This document shows, piece after piece, positions 37,314 to 47,309 of a stretch of 64,000 nt of DNA. The notes below the pieces were generated by a model. The model worked only from the letters and a program-made list of their open reading frames with translations, ran no database searches and was not told the origin of the DNA. The DNA is from Paenibacillus pini JCM 16418 (GTDB lineage: Bacteria; Bacillota; Bacilli; Paenibacillales; Paenibacillaceae): the NCBI RefSeq assembly GCF_000576305.1, contig NZ_BAVZ01000009.1, positions 124,001 to 188,000 of the forward strand, given 5' to 3'. Position 1 is the first letter of the stretch, and every line of letters starts with the position of its first letter. A program made the translations under genes and the position numbers.

Positions 37314-38280
37314 AACCCTGTTACATATATTTAGTCAGCATCCCGAAACCTTTGTATCAGGCGAGGAAATTAGCCGGAGCTTATCCATAAGCCGCACAGC
37401 GGTCTGGAAACAGATCAATAAATTGCGCGAAGCGGGATATGAATTTGAGGCTGTACCTCATAAAGGTTACCGTATGGTAAGTAAGCCGGACGCGATTCAG
37501 CCGGTTGCTTTAATACAGGCGCTGGGCACTTCCATGATGGGTAGTCGCTTAAAGGTGCTTGGGAGTACGACCTCAACGCAAGATGAGGCTAGAGCATTAG
37601 CTGAAGATGGTGCTCCTGAAGGTACGCTCGTCATTGCTGAAGAGCAGACTGGAGGCAAAGGGAGATTGGGGCGTAAATGGTTTTCACCAGCTGGTAAAGG
37701 TGTCTGGATGAGCCTTATTCTTCGTCCTAACCAACCCTTGCAGGATACGCCTCAACTGACTTTGCTAGCTGGCGTAGCGGTTTGCAGAGCTGTTCGTAAG
37801 ATGACTGGACTTGATGCAGGCATTAAATGGCCCAATGATTTACTTGTTGATCGTCGGAAGATTTGTGGGATTCTTCTTGAATCTGCGGCTGAAGAAGAGC
37901 ATGTAAGATACTGCATCGTCGGGATTGGGATTAGTGTCAATCTAGATGAAACAGACTATCCACCGGAACTACAAGGTGTCGCTACCTCGTTGAAGATCGC
38001 GAGTGGGACCACTGTAGACCGTACTCAACTGATCGCAGCCGTGATGGTGGAGTTTGAAACTCTATATGAACTTTATTGTAGTCAAGGTTTCCAGCCGATT
38101 GCTTCGTTATGGGAAGCTTTATCTGTAACACTGGGAGAGTCGGTTACCATCAAAAATATTTACGGAGATGAAGTGCACGGAGTAGCAGCAGGAATTAGTG
38201 CTGCTGGTGCACTGTTAGTCGATATGGGCGATGGCAGGCAAGTTCCTGTATTTTCCGGTGATGTCGAACTTAAACGGTGA
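37300..38280 (+). CDS. birA: Biotin operon repressor / biotin-acetyl-CoA carboxylase ligase
   Basis: A 326-residue bifunctional BirA. The N-terminal winged helix-turn-helix (GEEISRSLSISRTAVWKQINKL) binds biotin operators; the central ligase domain has STQDEARAL, EEQTGGKGRLGRKWFSPAGKG and IKWPNDLLVDRRKICGIL. The C-terminal SH3-like part begins near VTLGESVTI. The start overlaps cca. Any biotin operon lies outside this window. Confidence 0.94.
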   Translation: MKKGETLLHIFSQHPETFVSGEEISRSLSISRTAVWKQINKLREAGYEFEAVPHKGYRMVSKPDAIQPVALIQALGTSMMGSRLKVLGSTTSTQDEARALAEDGAPEGTLVIAEEQTGGKGRLGRKWFSPAGKGVWMSLILRPNQPLQDTPQLTLLAGVAVCRAVRKMTGLDAGIKWPNDLLVDRRKICGILLESAAEEEHVRYCIVGIGISVNLDETDYPPELQGVATSLKIASGTTVDRTQLIAAVMVEFETLYELYCSQGFQPIASLWEALSVTLGESVTIKNIYGDEVHGVAAGISAAGALLVDMGDGRQVPVFSGDVELKR

Positions 38281-38296
38281 AGTATTGAAAGAAATT

Positions 38297-38305
38297 TGTT
38301 ATAAT
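38297..38305 (+). promoter_or_regulatory. Extended -10 promoter ahead of the panB leader
   Basis: TGTTATAAT is a full extended -10 element 17 bp after the birA stop. The -35 region is poor. It would start a leader of about 240 bases before panB. Confidence 0.6.
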
Positions 38306-38311
38306 GATATG

Positions 38312-38510
38312 TAAGAGGCGGTATCGATTGCTCGAACTGCACTCTTGCAATATCAGTCTAATTTTATGGACGTAGTAATTTGCATTGAAACTGATTGCAG
38401 TTACGTTGGATTCTGCTCTGAGCCGAGAGGACCGAGACAGAAGGGACGATCGCAAACGATCCTTTTTGGCCTTTCGGACCTTTTTAGTGACAAACTATGA
38501 AGGTTTTTTT
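38312..38510 (+). promoter_or_regulatory. panBCD leader with attenuator (possible pan-motif RNA)
   Basis: The leader contains a 5' hairpin (TGCAATATCAGT 38346-38357 with ACTGATTGCA 38390-38399, two-base AT bulge). Next, AGGACCGA (38428-38435) can pair with TCGGACCT (38474-38481, one A-A mismatch), enclosing GATCG/CGATC. A terminator follows at 38478-38510 (ACCTT...AAGGT then seven Ts). The second pairing and the terminator share 38478-38481 and are mutually exclusive, the hallmark of attenuation. The pan RNA motif is known ahead of panB in Firmicutes; identity to it is unproven. Confidence 0.6.
38478..38510 (+). terminator. Attenuator terminator ahead of panB
   Basis: ACCTT-TT-TAGT / ACTA-TG-AAGGT with loop GACAA, followed by seven Ts, 42 bases before panB. 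Confidence 0.8.
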
Positions 38511-38552
38511 GTTTGGATTTTTATTCCGAGACGTGAAAGGGGAAATTGAAAC

Positions 38553-39446
38553 ATGGCTAACAAACATGCATTATCTATTGTCAAAATGAAAAAAATGAAA
38601 CAAGAAGGTGTCCCGCTCAGTATGGTGACTGCCTATGATTATTCATCAGCTCAACTGGTTGAGGAAGCTGGCATTGACATGATATTAGTTGGTGACTCTC
38701 TGGGGAATGTGGTACAGGGTGAGCATACGACTTTGCCAGTGACCATTGAAGATATGGTTTATCATACGAGAGCTGTAGTTAGGGGAGCAGGTAACACATT
38801 TATTGTGACGGACATGCCTTTTATGACATACCACGGTAGTATAGATGAAACGCTTCGCAACGTAAGAAGAATTATGCAAGAGGGTCATGCCCATGCCATT
38901 AAAATGGAGGGTGGACGTGAGATCTGTGAGACGGTTAAGAAGATTGTGCAGGCGGGAGTTCCTGTAATTGGTCATATTGGACTCACACCTCAGTCTGTGA
39001 ATCAGATTGGTGGATATCTCATTCAAGGTAAAGATGAACAAGATGCACAGAGATTGCTTGAAGATGCTAAGGCATTGGAGCAAGCAGGTGCTTTTGGAAT
39101 TGTTCTAGAGCTTGTAACGGAAGAAGTAGCTCGATTTATTTCCGAGCAGATTAGCATTCCAACGATTGGTATTGGAGCTGGACGGTACTGTGATGGACAG
39201 GTACTTGTATTTCATGATTTGTTCCAATATGCCTCTCCATACCGCAGCAAACGTTTCGTGAAAACTTATGGCGATGTAGGGACCATGATCCGTGAAGGGG
39301 TTAGTCAGTATGTTAAAGAAGTGAAAGATCGCTCTTTTCCAGCTGAAAACCATGTATTCACAGCAGAAGACCATGTAGTCGAAAGCTATATGGTAAATCA
39401 AAGGAGAAGGTGCACTCTTCATGAAAGTAGTCAGAACGATTACTGA
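38553..39446 (+). CDS. panB: 3-methyl-2-oxobutanoate hydroxymethyltransferase
   Basis: A 297-residue enzyme that makes ketopantoate, the first step of pantothenate synthesis. MVTAYDYSSAQLVEEAGIDMILVGDSLGN is the N-terminal metal and substrate region; GHIGLTPQSVNQIGGY and IGIGAGRYCDGQVLV follow. Length is slightly longer than usual (about 275-280) because of the tail overlapping panC by 26 bp. ATG 38553 follows AAAGGGG. Confidence 0.96.
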   Translation: MANKHALSIVKMKKMKQEGVPLSMVTAYDYSSAQLVEEAGIDMILVGDSLGNVVQGEHTTLPVTIEDMVYHTRAVVRGAGNTFIVTDMPFMTYHGSIDETLRNVRRIMQEGHAHAIKMEGGREICETVKKIVQAGVPVIGHIGLTPQSVNQIGGYLIQGKDEQDAQRLLEDAKALEQAGAFGIVLELVTEEVARFISEQISIPTIGIGAGRYCDGQVLVFHDLFQYASPYRSKRFVKTYGDVGTMIREGVSQYVKEVKDRSFPAENHVFTAEDHVVESYMVNQRRRCTLHESSQNDY

Positions 39447-40317
39447 ACTTCGCAGCGAATTGAAAGACTTGAAATCTGAACGTGGTGTGGATGGGAAGAT
39501 CGGACTTGTGCCTACTATGGGATTTCTTCATCAAGGTCATGCTAGTCTAATGCGAAAAGCCAAGGATCTTAGTCAAATCGTGGTCATCAGTATTTTTGTG
39601 AATCCGATTCAATTTGGTCCGGGTGAAGATTTCGAAACCTATCCGCGTAATGAGGCTCAAGATTTGGAACTTGCTGAAAAAGAGGGTGTGGACCTCGTCT
39701 TCATCCCTACTGTAGAAGAGATGTACCCAGTTCCAACGAAAACGATTATTCACGTGTCTGCTGTTACAGAGCGTTTATGCGGAGCGTCACGCCCGGGTCA
39801 TTTTGACGGGGTAACAACGGTTGTGAGTAAGCTGTTTAATATTGTTCAGCCCGATATGGCTTTCTTTGGTATGAAGGATGCGCAGCAGGTAGCGGTTCTT
39901 CAACAAATGGTCAATGATCTCAATATAAATGTAGATATTGTTCCTTGCCCTATTATTCGGGAGCAGGACGGGTTAGCTCTGAGTTCTCGTAACGTGTACT
40001 TAAGTGCCGAGGACCGTGCACAGGCTTTAGTGCTCTCACGTTCTCTGCAAGCGGCTAAGCAAGCTCTAGAAAGCGGAGAAGCGAGGACTGCTCAAGAAGT
40101 GCGAGATGTACTTGTAAGCATTATTAATCAATCTTCACATGCGGTCATTGATTACACGGAAGTATTATCTTTTCCAACGCTTGAGCCATACGAGGATCAT
40201 GAGGATTTATCAGAACGTAATCATGCAACCTTGATTGCATTAGCCGTGAAATTCGGTAAAACGCGTCTCATTGATAATGTACTGATTGAATCCAAGGAGG
40301 AATGTTCCCATGTTTAG
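39421..40317 (+). CDS. panC: Pantothenate synthetase
   Basis: A 298-residue ligase that joins pantoate and beta-alanine using [18 protein letters not shown] holds the HIGH-like nucleotide motif, [18 protein letters not shown] the pantoate site, and [11 protein letters not shown] the KMSKS-like segment. ATG 39421 follows AAGGAGAAGG inside the panB 3' end. It overlaps panD by 8 bp. Confidence 0.97.
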   Translation: MKVVRTITELRSELKDLKSERGVDGKIGLVPTMGFLHQGHASLMRKAKDLSQIVVISIFVNPIQFGPGEDFETYPRNEAQDLELAEKEGVDLVFIPTVEEMYPVPTKTIIHVSAVTERLCGASRPGHFDGVTTVVSKLFNIVQPDMAFFGMKDAQQVAVLQQMVNDLNINVDIVPCPIIREQDGLALSSRNVYLSAEDRAQALVLSRSLQAAKQALESGEARTAQEVRDVLVSIINQSSHAVIDYTEVLSFPTLEPYEDHEDLSERNHATLIALAVKFGKTRLIDNVLIESKEECSHV

Positions 40318-40693
40318 AACGATGATGAAATCCAAAATTCACCGGGCAACGGTGACAGAAGCCAATTTAAACTATGTAGGTAGTATTACCATTGATGAAG
40401 ATTTGATGGAAGCTTCAGATTTACTCGAGAATGAGAAGGTGCAAATTGTTGACAACAACAATGGAGCACGTCTTGAAACGTATGTTATTCCGGGACCACG
40501 TGGTAGTGGGGTAATTTGCCTGAATGGTGCAGCAGCTCGGATGGTTCAGCCTGGAGATACTGTAATTATCATTTCTTACGCTATGATGTCCAGTGAAGAG
40601 CTTATCCATCACAAACCTAGGGTTGTTTTCGTTGATGAGAACAATAAGCCTGTTAATACAATGAATCATGAGGTACATGCAACGATTTTATAA
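40310..40693 (+). CDS. panD: Aspartate 1-decarboxylase
   Basis: A 127-residue pyruvoyl enzyme that makes beta-alanine. The self-cleavage site Gly-Ser is in YVGSITID (Ser near residue 25), and [12 protein letters not shown] and [16 protein letters not shown] are typical. The start is ATG 40310 behind AAGGAGG. The operon panBCD is complete. Confidence 0.97.
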   Translation: MFRTMMKSKIHRATVTEANLNYVGSITIDEDLMEASDLLENEKVQIVDNNNGARLETYVIPGPRGSGVICLNGAAARMVQPGDTVIIISYAMMSSEELIHHKPRVVFVDENNKPVNTMNHEVHATIL

Positions 40694-40814
40694 TCGTTTA
40701 GTAAAGGATACAATCAATGGCAGGTCCATCAAGGGATTAAAAGCACCACTTCTACAGAAAATGAATGCAGGTAACCGCACTGAATTTATTTTTGTTTAAG
40801 GGTGGGATGCATCC

Positions 40815-41447
40815 ATGTTTCAACATGTATTCGCGGAAATGAACGACATGTTAGAGGAAATCGTGAAGCATTACCCAACAGCTCATGATGTACAGAAGCA
40901 ACATTTGATTCAAAAGTGGAATTTACTCAAAAAAATGAGTGATGACATGATTGAAGAATGGCTTTCTTTTGAAGAAAAGATGGGTACATTCCGTGAACAT
41001 ACGGCATTACCGCCTGTCTTTCCACTTGGCGAAATTCCCGAAATGGAGATGGATCTCTTCATTCGAGGCCAGGGTTATTTTAAGCTTCTGATGTACCGTC
41101 AAGCAATTCAGCAATTTTCCCATTTAATTATGGCGGTTCCCGGCAGTATGCTTGCACGAATGTATATTGCAATGGCACATCTTCATTTGGAGGAGACAAG
41201 TGAAGCGTTAATGCATTTTGAGTTCATACTCCCGCATGCTAGGCATTATAAGCTTAAGGCGATGATTTACAATGCTCTTGGATGTATCGAGGCTAAACGT
41301 GGGGATGCAGGAGGAAAAGCCCAGCAATATTTCACCCTTGCACTTCAGCATGATCCAACTCTGCCTGACCCCCTCGTGAATTTACAAGTGTGCCAGCAGA
41401 AGAGTGGTCAGCTTCAGTATGGCAGTCAGTTGATTTCACTGATGTAA
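40815..41447 (+). CDS. Tetratricopeptide-repeat-like protein
   Basis: A 210-residue soluble protein. The N-terminal half is acidic and helical; the C-terminal half has TPR-like pairs, for example RQAIQQFSHLIMAVPGS, TSEALMHFEFILPHA and KAQQYFTLALQHDPTLPDP. ATG 40815 follows AAGGGTGGG. It is flanked by panD and a strong terminator. Function unknown; probably a scaffold. Confidence 0.72.
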   Translation: MFQHVFAEMNDMLEEIVKHYPTAHDVQKQHLIQKWNLLKKMSDDMIEEWLSFEEKMGTFREHTALPPVFPLGEIPEMEMDLFIRGQGYFKLLMYRQAIQQFSHLIMAVPGSMLARMYIAMAHLHLEETSEALMHFEFILPHARHYKLKAMIYNALGCIEAKRGDAGGKAQQYFTLALQHDPTLPDPLVNLQVCQQKSGQLQYGSQLISLM

Positions 41448-41463
41448 AGGATCATCAAAAGAC

Positions 41464-41505
41464 GATGCAGCAGCGCATTATGCGTTCGCATGCATCTCTT
41501 TTTTT
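41464..41505 (+). terminator. Terminator after the TPR gene
   Basis: GATGCA / TGCATC outer stem with inner CGCAT/ATGCG pairing, followed by seven Ts. Confidence 0.85.
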
Positions 41506-41581
41506 GTAGAGCGTTAATTTTCAAATGGTACATCTTCTGGTATGCTGTTTAAGAGACTGGAATGAAAGGATTTTATAAGCT

Positions 41582-44457
41582 ATGAAATTTGCCGTACTGG
41601 ACTTTGAAACAACAGGCAACCAGTCCGCCGATGAAATTATTCAAGTAGGACTTGCATTATAGAAGAAGACTTAACCATTTCACGTGTTTATGGTTCTTAT
41701 GTTAATCCCGGAATCGATATTCCGCCTTTTATAACAGGTTTAACGGGTATTTCAAATCAGGATGTCGCTGATGCGCCTTCCTTAGAAGATATGATGATGG
41801 AACTAGTGCCCATGCTTGATGATGTGGTGCTTGTTGGACATAATGTAGCGTTTGATTTTAATTTCTTACAGAATGCCTTGGATCGATGCGGATATTTGCC
41901 TTTTGCGGGACGAATTTTGGATACGCTGGATTTCTTGAAAATCTGTTTTCCTTCACTAACTACGTATCAGTTAGGTATGGTTACTTCCCATTTCGGCATT
42001 ATACATGATCGACCTCATCATGCTGACAGTGATGCACTTGCTACAGCTCATGTACTATTGAAGTGTTTGGACGAACTTAGCACCTTGCCGCTCATTACCC
42101 TGCAGCGTTTAAGTGAACTCTTCGCTGCTGAAGATAGTGATCTAGGCTGGTTCTTTGATGGGTTATGTCAAGAGAAGGAAAAAGAGCCGGTTCAGGATTT
42201 GGAAAGTTTCCATTTCTATCGTCAGCTCGCACTTGCTGTAGAAGACTGGACTGAAATGACTCCACCTCGTGATGATGAGGATGAGAATCCTCTGAAGCAG
42301 GTCGACTTTAAGCAATATATGGAAGACATTGAGAAACGTTTGCGGGATATTATGCCTCATTATGAGGCGCGTGAATCACAAAACATTATGTTTGATGAAG
42401 TTATTAATGCGTTGTCCAATGACAAGCATTTATTGATTGAAGCTGGAACGGGAACTGGGAAATCTCTTGGATACCTCATTCCTTCTATTTATCAAAGTGT
42501 GAAACAAGAACAGAAAGTTATGGTAAGTACACATACGATTAACTTACAGGAACAGCTTCGTGAACGCGATGTTCCGCTGTTGACACAAGTGATTCCTTTT
42601 CCTTTTAAGGCTGCAATTTTCAAGGGTAGACAGCATTATTTGTGTTTGAGAAAATTTGAACATAAAATAAACAGAAGAGATTTCATGAATCCTAAAGATG
42701 ATACGATCATTTCTGCTCAAATGATGGTCTGGCTCGCACAAACCGAAAGCGGAGATGATGAGGAGCTGAATCTTGGTGGACGGGGAGGAGACTATTGGGA
42801 GACGGTAAGTAGTGACTCGGATTCCTGTCTTGGACGCTCCTGTCCTTGGTTTCGCAAGTGTTTCTATCACAGAGCTAAACATGAAGCGGGCATAGCTGAT
42901 GTGGTCGTTACAAACCATTCTAAGCTGTTTACTGACGTGAAGGCAGGACATCAATTGTTACCTCCTTATGAGCGGCTAGTTATTGATGAAGCACATCATT
43001 TAGAGGATGTTGCAGGTAAGCATCTGGGCATGCATATGAAATATTTCACAGTTGTTCATACGCTTACTCGTCTGTACAAAGATAGTCGTAATGGACAGCT
43101 CCCAGCTATGCGTCAACAGCTTCAATCGTCCGCCTATGAGCAGGCAGGGCAATGGGTCTCCGTTATTGATCGACTAAGCGAGCATTTGGTGGAAGTCAAA
43201 GAGAACTGGGATAAGCTAAGTGAATTACTATTCTCAATTATTCCCGAACGCAGCGATGCAAATTCAGCTGATTCAGGACAATACGTCCTTAGACTGAAGC
43301 CAAGTGCAAGACCTAAAGAGTGGGATGCGCTCGCAGCATTAGAGAATAATCTGTATGTTACGATTAGTGAAATCGTCCGCAAGGGCGAGAGAATGCTGAA
43401 CGAATTTAAAGAAGAACAAGATGATTATGGTGCAGATAGTCTGATTACGGATATTGGCGGCTTATTTAAAGATTTGGCGACAGAAAGGGATAACCTTCGT
43501 TTCTTTATAACGCTGAATGATGAGACAGTTGTGTACTGGATGGAGGCTAGCGGTCATTACCGCAGTAAGTCTCTGCAACTATATGCTGTGCCAGTGGATG
43601 TTAGCAAACAATTGAAAGATCTCTTTTTCGATAAAAAGAAAAGTGTTATTCTGACTTCTGCCACCTTATCTGTGGATAAGTCATTCCAGTATATGATTGA
43701 TAATCTGGGTTTACAGGAGGACGCAGATCATGGCCGGTTAGTCACGGTTCAGCTTCCTTCACCATTTAATTACAGGGATCAAGCTCTGCTAGTCATTCCA
43801 AGGGATTTTCCAAGTGTAAAAGGAAGCATAGGCGATGCGCTATTCGTCGATACGCTTGTTCGCTCGCTTGCCGATGCTGCAGTTGCTACACATGGACGAA
43901 TGATGGTCCTATTCACTTCTTACCGCATGCTGCGTCAGGTGCATGAACCACTGAAGAACGCATTAGCAGCTAGCGATATAGCAGTATTAGGTCAAGGTGT
44001 AGATAGTGGTAGTCGAAGCAAGCTGATACGCAGATTTCAGGATAGCAGCGCTTCTGTGCTTCTAGGAACGAGTAGTTTCTGGGAAGGCGTGGATATTCCA
44101 GGCGAAGCATTAACTTGTCTTGCCATTGTGCGTCTACCATTCCAACCTCCGAGTCATCCTATGGTAGAGGCGAAGAGTGAATTACTGCAAAGACAGAAGA
44201 AGAATCCATTTATGAAGCTTTCTGTGCCTCAGGCTGTTATTCGCTTCAAGCAAGGCTTTGGTCGTCTCGTACGAACAGCACAAGACCGAGGAATTGTTAT
44301 TGTATACGATACTCGGGTTATTGAATCATACTATGGTAAATATTTTTTATACTCCCTACCTGGTCCCAAAATGGAGCATATGCAGACAGATCAGATGATT
44401 CCTCGTATTTCTGAGTGGCTGCATGAGGATAAGCAACGTAAATCAGTAGAGAACTAA
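41582..44457 (+). pseudogene. dinG: ATP-dependent helicase/exonuclease DinG, frameshifted near the start
   Basis: Bacillales-type DinG: an N-terminal DnaQ-like 3'-5' exonuclease (AVLDFETTG, GHNVAFDFNFL, HHADSDALA) fused to an XPD-like superfamily 2 helicase (EAGTGTGKSLGY, VIDEAHHLEDVAG, TSSFWEGVDIPGE, GFGRLVRTAQDRG). The frame starting at ATG 41582 stops at 41662 (CTTGCATTATAG). Adding one A (GCAATT) restores QVGLAIIEEDLTISRVYG and a 958-residue protein. The long remaining frame from 41791 is only the distal part. Probably a sequencing deletion. A Cys cluster (CLGRSCPWFRKCFYHR) may hold the Fe-S site. Confidence 0.9.
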
Positions 44458-44495
44458 AGATTTGTAGTATAAGTTATTTATTAGGGGGAGCACGC

Positions 44496-45155
44496 ATGAA
44501 ATCGGAGAAAATATCCGAAGCTGTCGTTCGTAGACTGCCAATCTATTTAAGATATCTAAACGAGCTGAACAAGCGGGAAGTGGCTACGGTTTCTTCCCAT
44601 GAGCTTGGACAGAAGCTTGATTTGAATCCAGCTCAAATTCGTAAAGATTTGGCGTATTTCGGTGATTTTGGCCGTAAAGGGATTGGATATGACGTATCCT
44701 ATTTAATAGAAAAAATCCGTCAAATCCTCAATTTAGATCAGCAAATCAATGCGGTACTGGTTGGAGCAGGTAATCTAGGAATGGCCTTATCCAATTATAA
44801 TTTTTATTTGAAGGAAAACATGAAAATTGTAGCTGTTTTCGATTCTAAACCTGTAAAAGTCGGCACACATATTAACACGCTTACTGTTCAGCCCATGGAG
44901 GAGCTAAGCGAGACGATACAGGCTAATAAAATACGTATTGGTATTATTACGGTGCCTGATTTTGAAGCTCAGAATGTAGCAGATATGCTAATTTCATCTG
45001 GGATTGAAGCCATATTAAATTTTGCACCTACGATATTGAAAGCTCCATCTCATATTCGTATTCATGCTGCGGATTTTACAACAGATTTACTCAGTTTGGC
45101 TTATTATCTGGAAGATGGAAAGGATGAGATCATTGATGACGGACAAGTTAAATAA
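44496..45155 (+). CDS. rex: Redox-sensing transcriptional repressor Rex
   Basis: A 219-residue repressor that senses NADH/NAD+. The N-terminal winged helix (SHELGQKLDLNPAQIRKDLAYFGDFG) is followed by a Rossmann fold (VLVGAGNLGMAL) and FDSKPVKVG. ATG 44496 follows AGGGGGAG. The target genes are unknown here; ackA and hbd are nearby and could be redox-linked, but no Rex operator was identified. Confidence 0.96.
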   Translation: MKSEKISEAVVRRLPIYLRYLNELNKREVATVSSHELGQKLDLNPAQIRKDLAYFGDFGRKGIGYDVSYLIEKIRQILNLDQQINAVLVGAGNLGMALSNYNFYLKENMKIVAVFDSKPVKVGTHINTLTVQPMEELSETIQANKIRIGIITVPDFEAQNVADMLISSGIEAILNFAPTILKAPSHIRIHAADFTTDLLSLAYYLEDGKDEIIDDGQVK

Positions 45156-46473
45156 TTTGAGCCAAACGAGCCCAAATTCAAACAAATGGATGATTAAGAA
45201 CGGTGCTTTTTCAGTACAAGATGGGGACAAAGCCGTTATTCGTGGTTATATGGTTATAGAAGATGACCTGATTAGCTATATAGGAGAAGAAGCTCCAGCG
45301 AATGTAGAGGGTATTCCCGTTATAGACGGAACGCATTTATTCTTTATGCCAGGCTTAGTGAATACTCATGGTCATGCTGCAATGTCGCTTTTAAGAGGCT
45401 ATGGAGATGACCTTGCTCTTCAAGTTTGGTTGCAAGAAAAAATGTGGCCTATGGAAGCTAAATTTACCTCATCAGATGTGTATTGGGGCACGTCACTATC
45501 TGTTGTTGAAATGTTAAAAGGTGGAACGACCACGTTCTTAGATATGTATGATCATATGGATCAGGTAGGAAAAGTAGTTGAACAATCCGGTATGCGTGCA
45601 TCTTTGATGCGGGGAGCAATTGGGTTATGTTCAGAGGAACTTCAGAAGCACAAACTGGCTGAAGCTATCGCTTTTGCGAAGGATTGGAATGGAAAAGCAG
45701 ATGGAAGAATTACGACCATGCTTTCTCCACATGCACCTTACACATGTCCGCCTGCGTTTTTTGAGAAATTTGTACAGGCTGCTCATGATTTAGACTTACC
45801 TATGCATACACATATGTCAGAAACTAAAGCTGAAGTGGAACAGAATGTACAAGATTACGGTCTGCGTCCAGTTGCTCATCTCGAGAAGATGGGAATGTTT
45901 ACGCGTCCTTCCCTCGTTGCACATGGTGTTCATTTGAATGATGAAGAAATTGATATTCTTGCGTCTCACCACGTAGGAGTCTCTCATAATCCAGGCAGTA
46001 ACTTGAAGCTTGCTAGTGGAGTCGCGCGGGTCATTGAACTTATGAGAGCGGGAGTTAAAGTATCCCTTGGTACGGATGGAGCAGCTAGCAACAATAATTT
46101 GGATATGTTTGAAGAAATGCGACTTGCGGCCTTAATACATAAAGGAGTGTCCGGTGATCCAACGGCAGTTCCTGCTGCTGAAGCATTAAGAATGGGCACG
46201 ATTTATGGTGCAGAATCGTTATTCCTCGACCGTGTTGGTGTGCTTGCACCTGGTATGAAGGCAGATATGATTGCACTCAATACAGATCAGGCTCATTTCC
46301 TACCTCATTCTGATCTAATTTCTCATGCTGTATACTCCGCATCTGCCAAAGATGTAGAGCATGTATGGGTAGATGGTAAACAAATCGTCAAGCATGGCGC
46401 TTGCCTGACTTTAGATGAAGAGCGGATCCGTCGGGAAGCACAAGCTGCTTTTGAAGGTCTACTCTCCCGATAG
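45136..46473 (+). CDS. Amidohydrolase, MTA/SAH (or aminodeoxyfutalosine) deaminase-like
   Basis: A 445-residue TIM-barrel metal hydrolase. Metal ligands are in GLVNTHGHAAMSL, MHTHMSETKAE and LGTDGAASNNNLDMFEEM, and HAPYTCPP is the substrate segment. The family (MtaD) deaminates methylthioadenosine, S-adenosylhomocysteine or adenosine; some members work as aminodeoxyfutalosine deaminase (MqnX) in menaquinone synthesis. Both roles fit this genome, so I leave no symbol. The start is ATG 45136, overlapping the rex end; an upstream frame at 45064 lies within rex. Confidence 0.82.
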   Translation: MTDKLNNLSQTSPNSNKWMIKNGAFSVQDGDKAVIRGYMVIEDDLISYIGEEAPANVEGIPVIDGTHLFFMPGLVNTHGHAAMSLLRGYGDDLALQVWLQEKMWPMEAKFTSSDVYWGTSLSVVEMLKGGTTTFLDMYDHMDQVGKVVEQSGMRASLMRGAIGLCSEELQKHKLAEAIAFAKDWNGKADGRITTMLSPHAPYTCPPAFFEKFVQAAHDLDLPMHTHMSETKAEVEQNVQDYGLRPVAHLEKMGMFTRPSLVAHGVHLNDEEIDILASHHVGVSHNPGSNLKLASGVARVIELMRAGVKVSLGTDGAASNNNLDMFEEMRLAALIHKGVSGDPTAVPAAEALRMGTIYGAESLFLDRVGVLAPGMKADMIALNTDQAHFLPHSDLISHAVYSASAKDVEHVWVDGKQIVKHGACLTLDEERIRREAQAAFEGLLSR

Positions 46474-46502
46474 GGAGGATTGCCGCAGAAAGGAAGTTCA
46501 GG

Positions 46503-47024
46503 TTGAAGAAGATCAAATTGAAATGGATTCTTATAAGTTGTCTGGCACTCATCTTAATTGTGTTTGGAATATATCGTTACTATGCTTATGTTATGCATGA
46601 TCAGTGGGACGAGAGAAACTTGGCGATGATTGAAGCTAAGAAATCTACTGATTTGGTCAGCGTGTCCAACACGCAAAAGTCAGTATGGGATGAGAACAAT
46701 ATATATTGGGTCCTTGAAGGAAAAAATAAAGCAAAACAAGATGTTATGGTGTGGGTGAACTTTACGAGGACTGGTAAAGTGAAGAAAGGACCCAATGTAG
46801 TTCACAGTGAACTTATGACTAATGGTATTTCTAAAGAAAAAATGGAGGCGCAGATCAAGACCCTGATTCCAGGGGTTGAGGACATGAGACTCCTGCCAGG
46901 CGCTTATGATGGTGAATACGCATGGCAACTATTTTACAAAGTTAAAGATCATTATTACTATCGGTTTTTCCGTTTCAGTGACGGGAAGGAACTTGGAACT
47001 GTTTTCACTTTACCTAATCGATAA
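46503..47024 (+). CDS. tseB: TseB/YpmB-like cell-wall regulator (DUF5590)
   Basis: A 173-residue protein with an N-terminal membrane anchor (ILISCLALILIVFGIYRYY) and an extracytoplasmic PepSY-like domain, matching B. subtilis YpmB/TseB, which affects elongation-type wall synthesis through PBP2A. The order dinG...ypmB...asnS is shared with B. subtilis. The start is TTG 46503 behind AAAGGAAG. B. subtilis aspB is absent from between here and asnS. Confidence 0.8.
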   Translation: MKKIKLKWILISCLALILIVFGIYRYYAYVMHDQWDERNLAMIEAKKSTDLVSVSNTQKSVWDENNIYWVLEGKNKAKQDVMVWVNFTRTGKVKKGPNVVHSELMTNGISKEKMEAQIKTLIPGVEDMRLLPGAYDGEYAWQLFYKVKDHYYYRFFRFSDGKELGTVFTLPNR

Positions 47025-47037
47025 TAATCAATACAAC

Positions 47038-47078
47038 AACCCAAAGAACCCCATGTCTACCATGGGGTTCTTTGGGTT
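47038..47078 (+). other. Perfect 18-bp inverted repeat after tseB
   Basis: AACCCAAAGAACCCCATG and its exact complement flank loop TCTAC. It lies 14 bp after the tseB stop. It has no T-run, so it may be a bidirectional or processing hairpin rather than a standard terminator. The rest of the gap to 47309 has a further stem near 47210-47244 (CGTGT/ACACG, AAG/CTT, GAAGCT/AGCTTC) and no gene. Confidence 0.7.
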
Positions 47079-47309
47079 AAATGTGTATAAAATTTTAAAT
47101 AAATTCACACATTGGATTCGATTCTATATATACAATATGATATACTTTGAATTGTACAAAAGAGATATATTCATTGCATGATAGAAATATACGATATAAA
47201 GCAATAAAAACGTGTAAGTGAAGCTAAAGCTTCGTTCTTAACACGATTCTATGGTTATTTCTGTATGTTTTTTTGAGTTTTGTAATTTAAATAAAAGGAG
47301 GGCGATTGC

